From assembly GCA_009885515.1 (NCBI GenBank), contig VFKO01000040.1, positions 1 to 7,488 on the forward strand: a DNA stretch of 7,488 nt. The letters run 5' to 3'. Within the stretch, counting starts at the first letter, position 1; each line of letters opens with the position of its first letter. Both the position numbers and the translations under genes were made by a program. The DNA is from Rhodobiaceae bacterium (GTDB lineage Bacteria; Pseudomonadota; Alphaproteobacteria; Micropepsales; Micropepsaceae). The notes beneath the pieces were generated by a model. That model saw only the letters and a list, made by a program, of their open reading frames with translations, was not told where the DNA came from and did not search any database. Positions 1-5,228 of this stretch are shown here, in pieces.

Positions 1-259
1 CATTGCGGTGGTTGTCGATGCCGGTGAGCAGCATCGCGCGCGACGGTGAGCACAGGGGCGAGGTGTGATAGTTCGTGAACAGCGCGCCATTGCCCGCGAG
101 GGCGTCGATGTTGGGCGTCAGCGCCTCGCCGCCATAGGCACCGAAATCCATGAGGGCTGCGTCGTCGACCAGGATCATGACGATATTGGGGCGGGCGGTG
201 GCGATGCTGGCGACCAGCACCGTGGTCAAAATGGCCGTCAACAGGCGTGAAATCGTCAT
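1..259 (-). CDS. Secreted sulfatase (arylsulfatase family), N-terminal part, cut by window edge
   Basis: Reading the minus strand from the ATG at 259-257 gives 86 codons running off the left edge. Residues 1-22 form a signal peptide: a short polar start, a hydrophobic stretch (LLTAILTTVLVASIA) and an A-T-A cleavage site just before RPNIVMILVDD. The rest is a clear type I sulfatase N-terminus: the metal-binding aspartate pair at 32-33, the TPNIDALAGNG segment at 48-58, and the C-S-P-S-R signature with Cys70 as the residue the family oxidises to formylglycine. It should hydrolyse sulfate esters in the periplasm or outside the cell; the substrate is unknown. An in-frame TGA (268-266) three codons upstream fixes this ATG as the first possible start. 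The Shine-Dalgarno is only a weak, distant AAGGG. It is transcribed away from the plus-strand gene cluster and shares its promoter region. The family call is secure; the C-terminal half is not visible. Confidence 0.93.
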   Translation of the reverse strand, partial: MTISRLLTAILTTVLVASIATARPNIVMILVDDAALMDFGAYGGEALTPNIDALAGNGALFTNYHTSPLCSPSRAMLLTGIDNHRN

Positions 260-296
260 GGCGTGTCAGTGCCCTTGGAATTATTTTTCGGATGGT

Positions 297-325
297 ATCT
301 TGAAAAGTGGCACGATGAATGTCAA
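297..325 (-). promoter_or_regulatory. Candidate sigma70-type promoter for the leftward sulfatase gene
   Basis: On the minus strand a perfect TTGACA (325-320) is followed after 17 bases by CAAGAT (302-297), which matches the -10 consensus at three of six positions. Transcription would start near 290 and give a short leader before the sulfatase ATG at 259. The -35 box and spacing are good; the -10 is weak, so this is a prediction. Confidence 0.4.
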
Positions 326-329
326 TAGT
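300..329 (+). promoter_or_regulatory. Candidate promoter for the rightward gene cluster
   Basis: TTGAAA (300-305) is followed after 18 bases by AATAGT (324-329), a four-of-six match to the -10 consensus. Transcription would begin near 336, about 26 bases before the first gene's ATG. Its -10 lies on top of the -35 of the opposing sulfatase promoter, so the two promoters would compete or be controlled together. This is a consensus match only. Confidence 0.35.
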
Positions 330-345
330 TTGGATGAGCGCTATT
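324..345. promoter_or_regulatory. Possible operator: AATAG-N12-CTATT inverted repeat
   Basis: AATAG (324-328) and CTATT (341-345) form an inverted repeat with a 12-base centre that includes the short palindrome AGCGCT ending in the right arm (337-342). It covers the candidate -10 and start point of the rightward promoter and the -35 of the leftward one, a sensible place for a TetR-family repressor. The arms are only five bases long, so chance occurrence is possible. The obvious candidate ligand is the TetR protein encoded at 3462-4040. Confidence 0.25.
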
Positions 346-346
346 C

Positions 347-353
347 GAGAGGA
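347..353 (+). promoter_or_regulatory. Ribosome binding site of the DUF1330 gene
   Basis: GAGAGGA sits 8 bases before the ATG at 362 and supports that start over the later in-frame ATG at 383. Confidence 0.6.
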
Positions 354-361
354 TTTTCCAG

Positions 362-799
362 ATGCAAGTCGTGAACGAAGTGATGCCCACTGATCCTGAG
401 CGCGTGCGGCAGATGATGGAACCCGGTCCCAACAAACCAATTTATATGGTCAACCTACTGAAGTTTAAGGACAAAGCCGAATACAAAGATGGCCGGGCCA
501 CAACTTTGAGCGGCCGCGATGCCTACATGATCTATGGGCGGGCGGTGGCGCAGCTGCTGCCAAAGTTCGGAGGACGGGCGGTCTTTGCCGCCGACACGAC
601 CTTTCTGGCGCTGGGCCAGGTCGAGGAACTCTGGGATGAAGTGGCGATTGCGACCTATCCCAACCGCAAAGCGCTGTTCGACATGTCGACATCGAAGGAG
701 TGGCGCGAGATTTCAGTCCATCGCGAGGCGGGCCTGAAGGGACAACTCAACATCGAAACCGTGCTGCAAGACGGTCTCGAAGGTTTGATGAAGCGGTAG
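362..799 (+). CDS. DUF1330 domain protein (soluble, dimeric alpha/beta barrel fold)
   Basis: This 145-residue cytoplasmic protein has no signal peptide or membrane segment. The typical DUF1330 core begins with the strand PIYMVNLLKFKDKAEY (residues 26-41), continues through a helix (G-R-D-A-Y-M-I-Y, 51-58) and strands containing GGRAVFAADTTF (70-81), and ends with E-x-x-x-A-I-A-T-Y-P-N-R-K-A-L (93-105), where the family carries its conserved Y/F-P. DUF1330 proteins share the ferredoxin-like dimeric alpha/beta barrel fold of the EthD and NIPSNAP groups; no reaction is established for most of them. It is the first gene of the rightward cluster, has a good Shine-Dalgarno, and is followed after 20 bases by the DUF2855 gene. 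The core motif M-V-N-L-L-(K/R)-(F/Y)-(K/R)-D-K-A recurs in the membrane protein at 2824-3465. Family membership is fairly secure; function is unknown. Confidence 0.85.
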   Translation: MQVVNEVMPTDPERVRQMMEPGPNKPIYMVNLLKFKDKAEYKDGRATTLSGRDAYMIYGRAVAQLLPKFGGRAVFAADTTFLALGQVEELWDEVAIATYPNRKALFDMSTSKEWREISVHREAGLKGQLNIETVLQDGLEGLMKR

Positions 800-807
800 C
801 GCAAAGC

Positions 808-812
808 AGGGG
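808..812 (+). promoter_or_regulatory. Ribosome binding site deciding the DUF2855 start
   Basis: AGGGG lies 7 bases before the ATG at 820. The open frame extends back to an ATG at 700, but that start would lie inside the DUF1330 gene, lacks this site, and adds 40 residues with no DUF2855 character. Confidence 0.6.
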
Positions 813-819
813 CATCGAG

Positions 820-1905
820 ATGAACACACAGGAACTTTGGGTACAGCGCAGCGACTTGCGCAAGACGAAAGTCGTTACGCGGGAACTGGCACCTCTCGCA
901 GACGGCGAGGTCCTTGTCGCGATCGACAAGTTCGCTTTGACGGCCAACAATGTGAGTTATGCCGTGTCAGGCGATTTCATTGGCTATTGGAAATACTATC
1001 CGGCCGAGGGCGAGTGGGGCAAAGTGCCGGTGTGGGGTTTTGCCGATGTCGTGGAATCCAGATGCGCGGATATTGCGATTGGCGAACGCATCTGGGGCTT
1101 TTTTCCAATGGGGACGCACATCACGCTCAAACCTTCCAAGGTATTGGCGGGGCAATTCACAGATGTCACGGAGCACCGGCGTCCACTGCCGGGACTGTAC
1201 AACGACTATATGCGCACGCAGAACGATCCGCCGGCGGTGAAGGCGATGGAAGATGCGCGCTGCGTGCTGTTCCCGCTGTTTGCAACATCGTATGTGCTCT
1301 ATGACTACCTCGTAGCCAACGCGTTTTTTGGCGCCTCTCAGGTGATCGTCGGATCGGCTTCGTCGAAAACCGGATTTGGCCTTGCTTATCTTATTCATCA
1401 CGACAAGGCGGCTAACCGGCAAGTCGTAGGGCTGACTTCGCCGCAGAACATCAGCTTTGTCGAGAAGCTCAGTGTGTGCGATCAGGTTGTGGCTTACGGC
1501 GATATCGCAAAGCTCGATCGGACAAAGGCTACTGCCTTCGTCGACATGGCGGGATCGGCCGCCGTGATTACCGCGATCCATACGTATTTTGGCGAGAACG
1601 TGAAGGAAAGCTGCATTGTCGGCGCCACGCATTGGGAAGCCGATCGCAAGCGCGGCGAGCTGCCAGGTGCAAAGCCTGCGTTCTTCTTCGCACCGTCTCA
1701 TATTGGCAAGCGCAATGCGGAGTGGGGACCGGGTGTTTTGATCGGCAAGGCGATGGCGGCAAGTGCAAAAATTGCGGCTTCGATTGCCGATGAGTTTGAG
1801 ATCACGCATGGACGTGGCGCCGTCGCGGTCGAGAAGGTGTTCTTGGCGCTCGTGAACAACGATGTGCCGCCAAGCAAGGGTCTAATGCTCTCGATGAAGG
1901 CCTGA
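820..1905 (+). CDS. DUF2855 family protein (MDR-like oxidoreductase fold, function unknown)
   Basis: The protein has 361 residues, about the usual DUF2855 length. The N-terminal part resembles the GroES-like domain of medium-chain dehydrogenases/reductases: D-G-E-V-L-V-A-I-D-K-F-A-L-T-A-N-N (28-44), then the tryptophan- and tyrosine-rich GDFIGYWKYYPAEGEW (51-66) and KVPVWGFADVVES (68-80), all typical of DUF2855. A Rossmann-like segment follows, QVIVGSASSKTGFGLAYLI (174-192), where GSASSKTG replaces the G-x-G-x-x-G loop of classical MDR enzymes. No zinc-binding cysteine/histidine set is evident. I infer an NAD(P)H-dependent or related enzyme, but no activity is established for the family as far as I know. 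It lies 20 bases after the DUF1330 gene and 3 bases before the hydrolase gene, so it is almost certainly co-transcribed with both. Family call secure, reaction unknown. Confidence 0.85.
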   Translation: MNTQELWVQRSDLRKTKVVTRELAPLADGEVLVAIDKFALTANNVSYAVSGDFIGYWKYYPAEGEWGKVPVWGFADVVESRCADIAIGERIWGFFPMGTHITLKPSKVLAGQFTDVTEHRRPLPGLYNDYMRTQNDPPAVKAMEDARCVLFPLFATSYVLYDYLVANAFFGASQVIVGSASSKTGFGLAYLIHHDKAANRQVVGLTSPQNISFVEKLSVCDQVVAYGDIAKLDRTKATAFVDMAGSAAVITAIHTYFGENVKESCIVGATHWEADRKRGELPGAKPAFFFAPSHIGKRNAEWGPGVLIGKAMAASAKIAASIADEFEITHGRGAVAVEKVFLALVNNDVPPSKGLMLSMKA

Positions 1906-1908
1906 CAT

Positions 1909-2814
1909 ATGATGAAAGTTCTTCGTACGCCTGACGAATGCTTTGCCAAGCTTGAGGGTTATGCATTCAAACCGCATTATCACGAGGTAACCGATGCGGA
2001 CGGTTCACCCATTCGCATCCACCATATCGATGAAGGTCCGCGTGATGCCGCCCCAATCCTGCTTATGCACGGCAACCCGACCTGGTCTTATCTTCATCGC
2101 AAGATGATAGGCCCTCTGGCTGCAGCCGGCCATCGCGTGATCTCGGTCGACCTCGTTGGCTGTGGCCGTTCCGACAAGCCGACGCTGAAGTCGGACTACA
2201 CCCTGGCACGTCACTATGACTGGATGTCAAACTGGCTGACAGGGCTCGATCTCAAAAACATCACGCTCTTTTGCCAGGACTGGGGCGGCACGATCGGTCT
2301 TTATCTTGTCTCCGCACATCCTAAACGTTTCGCGCGAGTCGTCGCCTCAAACACAGGTGTGCCCGAAGGTCAGGGCGAAAGCGCCTTCATGAAAATGTGG
2401 GTCGGCATGATGCGTGCGGCGGCAACTTTTCCGATGGAAATGGTCCCGCAAGGCATGACGCACAAACTCACCGAGGGCGAGCTCGCAGCTTACAAGGCTC
2501 CGTTTCCGTCAGACGAGTACATGTCGGGCATCATTTCATTTCCAATGCTTATCGCAGTTCAACCAGACAATCCCAGCGTGCCTCTCAACAAAAAGGTCTG
2601 GCAGGGGCTTGAGAAATTCGACAAGCCGTTCCTGACGCTTTTTGGTGAGCTGGATCCCGTCGCCAAGGGCGCTGACGTCAGTATGCAGAAACGCATTCCC
2701 GGTGCCAAAGGCCAGGCCCATCACGTTTTTCCAAATGCACATCACTTTATTCAGGAAGACGTTCCCGAGGCTCTTGTCGAGCACATTCTCAAATTCATTT
2801 CAGCGACACGGTAG
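1909..2814 (+). CDS. Haloalkane dehalogenase-like alpha/beta hydrolase
   Basis: The protein has 301 residues, the usual haloalkane dehalogenase length, and no signal peptide, so it is cytoplasmic. The oxyanion region is H-G-N-P-T-W (54-59). The nucleophile elbow C-Q-D-W-G-G (122-127) places Asp124 as nucleophile with the halide-type Trp125 beside it. A helical cap follows (about 150-220, containing MKMWVGMM and FPMLIAVQPDNP). The acid is probably Asp249 in GELDP, and the catalytic His is His279 in NAHHFIQED. An aspartate nucleophile followed by Trp is the mark of haloalkane dehalogenases (EC 3.8.1.5), which displace halide from alkyl halides with water; epoxide hydrolases are the nearest alternative. 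Asn56 is the halide-binding position of HLD-II/III enzymes, whereas HLD-I enzymes have Glu there. AAGG (1897-1900) is 8 bases from the ATG at 1909; the adjacent ATG at 1912 is also possible. Substrate unknown, and dehalogenation is a prediction. Confidence 0.85.
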   Translation: MMKVLRTPDECFAKLEGYAFKPHYHEVTDADGSPIRIHHIDEGPRDAAPILLMHGNPTWSYLHRKMIGPLAAAGHRVISVDLVGCGRSDKPTLKSDYTLARHYDWMSNWLTGLDLKNITLFCQDWGGTIGLYLVSAHPKRFARVVASNTGVPEGQGESAFMKMWVGMMRAAATFPMEMVPQGMTHKLTEGELAAYKAPFPSDEYMSGIISFPMLIAVQPDNPSVPLNKKVWQGLEKFDKPFLTLFGELDPVAKGADVSMQKRIPGAKGQAHHVFPNAHHFIQEDVPEALVEHILKFISATR

Positions 2815-2823
2815 AACATAGCT

Positions 2824-3465
2824 ATGCGCACTGTTTCGATCTGGCTGCTGGCCATCCTGGCATATGGCGCATTCTATGTCTGGTACTCGGGTTGGCGTCC
2901 GCCACTGACACCTGCGGAAATCGATAGCTACATAGCGCTGGTCGAGAACATTGAGCAGTATAAGGACAATGCTGAAATCAAGGCGCGCCTTCGATCGTTC
3001 CTGGAGAAGGACAATGGTGGCGAGTTCTTCATGGTCAATCTGCTGCGGTACCGCGACAAGGCCCTGCCTGTTGCGGGCGCTTCAGCCAACGAGACACCGC
3101 GAGAAGTCATGGATCACTACGCCGGCGCTTTCATGCCCACGATCCTTGGGCGGGCGGGCTGGCTGGTGATTGGCGGGCGGGCCGCATCCGCGGACCTTGA
3201 ACTTTGGGGGGTACAGCCCGATACCGACTGGGCCTTTTTTGGATTGGTGCGCTACCGCAGCCGCAGAGATATGATGGAGGTCATTTCCAAACCGGAATTT
3301 GATAAAATCCATCCTTTCAAATTTGCCGCCATCGAGGCCACGCGAGCATTTCCGGTATCTCCCGCTATTTTGACTCTCGGGCCGAAACTGTTGGCCGGCT
3401 TGATCGTCTTGATCATTGCACTCTTGGCCCAATTGATCTCAGGACACTTTGTGAGGCGCGCATGA
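2824..3465 (+). CDS. Membrane-anchored protein with DUF1330-like core
   Basis: The 213-residue protein has a hydrophobic segment near each end: residues 4-20 (VSIWLLAILAYGAFYVW) and about 185-206 (LGPKLLAGLIVLIIALLAQLI). The region between them contains GGEFFMVNLLRYRDKA (65-80), a helix with HYAGAFMPTILGR (98-110), then WLVIGGRA (113-120) and WAFFGLVRYRSRRDMMEV (136-153). This order and motif match the DUF1330 protein at 362-799, so I infer the same dimeric alpha/beta barrel fold tethered to the inner membrane. The topology would put both ends on the same side; the RR near the C-terminus suggests the cytoplasm, which would leave the core in the periplasm, but this is weak. No clear Shine-Dalgarno is seen; it starts 9 bases after the hydrolase stop and is likely translated by coupling. 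Its stop overlaps the TetR start (ATGA). Function is unknown. Confidence 0.75.
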   Translation: MRTVSIWLLAILAYGAFYVWYSGWRPPLTPAEIDSYIALVENIEQYKDNAEIKARLRSFLEKDNGGEFFMVNLLRYRDKALPVAGASANETPREVMDHYAGAFMPTILGRAGWLVIGGRAASADLELWGVQPDTDWAFFGLVRYRSRRDMMEVISKPEFDKIHPFKFAAIEATRAFPVSPAILTLGPKLLAGLIVLIIALLAQLISGHFVRRA

Positions 3466-4040
3466 CGAATGTTTCGCGCATCGAAGACGGCCGCCGAAAA
3501 CGCGGAGACCAAAGCAGGCGCCAGATCGTTGAGGCCATGCTTGATCTTGTTCGCGCAGGAGAGATGAGCCCCAGCGCCTCGCAAGTTGCCGAACGCGCGG
3601 GCGTTGGCTTGCGAACGGTGTTTCGCCATTTCGAGGAAATGGAAATTCTTTACCGTGAAATGGCGGACGTGATCGCGGCAAAGGTCATGCCTCTGGCGAA
3701 GCGCCCCTACACGAAGGCGTCATGGCGGGAACGCCTGAATGAAATGATCGAACGGCGGATTGAAATCCATGAGGAGATCATGCCGCTCAAAATCGCCGGC
3801 AGTGTTCTGAGGTTTCGCTCGAAGTTTCTGATGGACGATTACCGCGCCCATTTGAAGATGGAACGCGCAGGGCTGGAAACGGTTTTGCCCGAAAGCCTGC
3901 GCAAAGATCAAACGCTGTTTCGCGCCATTGAAATGATCACGAGCTTTCAGGCCTGGCGACGCCTTCGGCAAGATCAGGAACTTTCGGTCGCCGACGCCCG
4001 TCGCGTGATGCTGCGGCTGATCGACAGTGTTTTGGCATGA
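3462..4040 (+). CDS. TetR/AcrR family transcriptional regulator
   Basis: The 192-residue protein has the normal TetR length and layout. After a basic N-terminal arm (RRKRGDQSRRQIVEAMLDLV, 11-30), the helix-turn-helix lies at about 38-59, with SQVAERAGVGLRTVFRHFEE as the turn, recognition helix and the F-R-H-F signature of the family. The remainder is a helical ligand-binding and dimerisation domain with no recognisable ligand motif. TetR proteins usually repress nearby genes and are released by a small molecule linked to the pathway. Sitting inside the cluster, it probably autoregulates it; the inverted repeat at 324-345 is a candidate site. It overlaps the genes on both sides by ATGA (3462-3465 and 4037-4040), and a GAGG (3453-3456) five bases upstream supports this start. 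Confidence 0.93.
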   Translation: MTNVSRIEDGRRKRGDQSRRQIVEAMLDLVRAGEMSPSASQVAERAGVGLRTVFRHFEEMEILYREMADVIAAKVMPLAKRPYTKASWRERLNEMIERRIEIHEEIMPLKIAGSVLRFRSKFLMDDYRAHLKMERAGLETVLPESLRKDQTLFRAIEMITSFQAWRRLRQDQELSVADARRVMLRLIDSVLA

Positions 4041-5203
4041 GCAAGCCCATGAGCCCTTATGTGCTGTACGGAATGCCCGCTTCGCTCTACACGGGCAAAC
4101 CACGCGCTTACCTGCGCAAGCAAGGCATCGATTTCATTGAGCATCCGATGGGCTCAACGCATTTTCGCGAAACCATCGTGCCGCAACTCGATCGCTTTAT
4201 AGTGCCGGTCTTGCAAGCGCCCGATGGCGCTTTGATCCAGGACGGCGCGGCAATCATCGACTATTTCGAAGACAAAGGACTCGCCGGCTTGAGCGCTTAT
4301 CCGACGACGCCCAGGCAACGGGTCGTCGCGTTCATCTTTGAATTGTTCGGCGGCGAGGGTCTGTTGCGTCCGGCGATGCACTACCGCTGGAACTTTCCTG
4401 CCGATAATGAGCACTTCTTGCGTACCGAGTTCGGAAATTTCCTGGCGCCGGGGCGGCCGCGTTCCGAGAAGGACGCGGTTTTCGATTTTGCCGCCGGCCG
4501 CATGAAGCAGGCCATGGAACTCTTTGGCGTCAATGCGCAGACGATACCGGCTGTTGAGTCGGCCTATGCCGAGTTCCTGGCTTTGTTTGATGCTCATCTG
4601 GACACGGCGCCTTATCTGTTAGGCGGGCAGCCTTCGATCGGAGACTACGGCTTGATCGCCGCGATGTTCGCGCATTTGGGGCGGGATCCAAAACCGGCTG
4701 ATCTGATGCGCCGGACCGCGCCGCGCGTGGCGCGGTGGGTTGAGCGGATGAATGCGCCTGGTCACGATATGGCGGAGTATGTCGATACTGCGCCTTTGTG
4801 GTTTGCCGCTGATGAGATACCCTTCACGCTTGCCGCACTGCTGCGCTACGTGGCGGGGGAATACCTCAACGAAATTTCGGCGCAGGTGGACTTTATCAAC
4901 CGCTATTTGGCCGGTCAGACGGCGATTGCGGAGGGCGATATCGTGGGCGGCAAGGCTAACAAGCGTTCGCTGGGGCGGACGGATGTTTCCTGGCGCGGGA
5001 TGAGCATTTCAGTTGGCGTATTTCCGTATCGTATCTGGTTGTTGCAACGCGTACAGGATGCTTACGTAGCTGCGGATGTCCATGAGCGGCGTGCTGTTCG
5101 CACACTGTTGTCCGAGGTAGGTTTGGAGCAGCTGCTCGATTTGCGGACACTGCGGCGCGTCGAGCGTCGCTACAATCGTGAAGTTTGGGGCGCGGCAGTT
5201 TGA
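4037..5203 (+). CDS. Glutathione S-transferase family protein with long C-terminal extension
   Basis: The protein has 388 residues, against about 200-230 for an ordinary GST. Residues 7-80 are the thioredoxin-like domain: YVLYGMPASLYTGKPRAYL (8-26), the V-P with the expected cis-proline (57-58), and LIQDGAAIIDYFE (66-78). The second helical domain contains P-Y-L-L-G-G-Q-P-S-I-G-D-Y (192-204), the N-capping and hydrophobic-staple motif found in most GSTs. The last 130 or so residues (260-388) are an extra, partly arginine-rich segment I cannot assign. The glutathione-binding pair usually written E/D-S is Gln68-Asp69 here, so glutathione use is not assured. Ser16 or Tyr18 are possible active-site residues. 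It overlaps the TetR gene by ATGA; a second ATG at 4049 is an alternative start. It is likely cytoplasmic and part of the same pathway or stress response. Confidence 0.85.
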   Translation: MSKPMSPYVLYGMPASLYTGKPRAYLRKQGIDFIEHPMGSTHFRETIVPQLDRFIVPVLQAPDGALIQDGAAIIDYFEDKGLAGLSAYPTTPRQRVVAFIFELFGGEGLLRPAMHYRWNFPADNEHFLRTEFGNFLAPGRPRSEKDAVFDFAAGRMKQAMELFGVNAQTIPAVESAYAEFLALFDAHLDTAPYLLGGQPSIGDYGLIAAMFAHLGRDPKPADLMRRTAPRVARWVERMNAPGHDMAEYVDTAPLWFAADEIPFTLAALLRYVAGEYLNEISAQVDFINRYLAGQTAIAEGDIVGGKANKRSLGRTDVSWRGMSISVGVFPYRIWLLQRVQDAYVAADVHERRAVRTLLSEVGLEQLLDLRTLRRVERRYNREVWGAAV

Positions 5204-5216
5204 GACGGTTCCGATG

Positions 5217-5223
5217 AAGGAGA
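5217..5223 (+). promoter_or_regulatory. Strong ribosome binding site deciding the second sulfatase start
   Basis: AAGGAGA ends 5 bases before the ATG at 5229. In-frame ATGs at 5178 (inside the GST gene) and 5214 (three bases before this site) lack a site of their own. Starting at 5229 also puts the hydrophobic segment right at the N-terminus, as expected for an exported protein. Confidence 0.7.
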
Positions 5224-5228
5224 GACAG

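Noticed and set aside
65..374. Short plus-strand frames near the left edge (61 and 74 residues).
   Set aside because: They are shadows of the minus-strand sulfatase N-terminus, which has a signal peptide, the DD pair and CSPSR.
700..819. A longer version of the DUF2855 protein starting at 700.
   Set aside because: The extra 40 residues overlap the DUF1330 gene in another frame; the ATG at 820 has its own ribosome binding site and matches where the family begins.
967..1809. A 280-residue minus-strand open frame opposite the DUF2855 gene.
   Set aside because: Its composition is biased to R and H, it has no recognisable motif or ribosome binding site, and the plus strand carries a clear family member.
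5178..5228. A longer version of the second sulfatase starting at 5178.
   Set aside because: It would overlap the GST gene and place 17 residues before the membrane segment; the strong AAGGAGA at 5217-5223 points to 5229.
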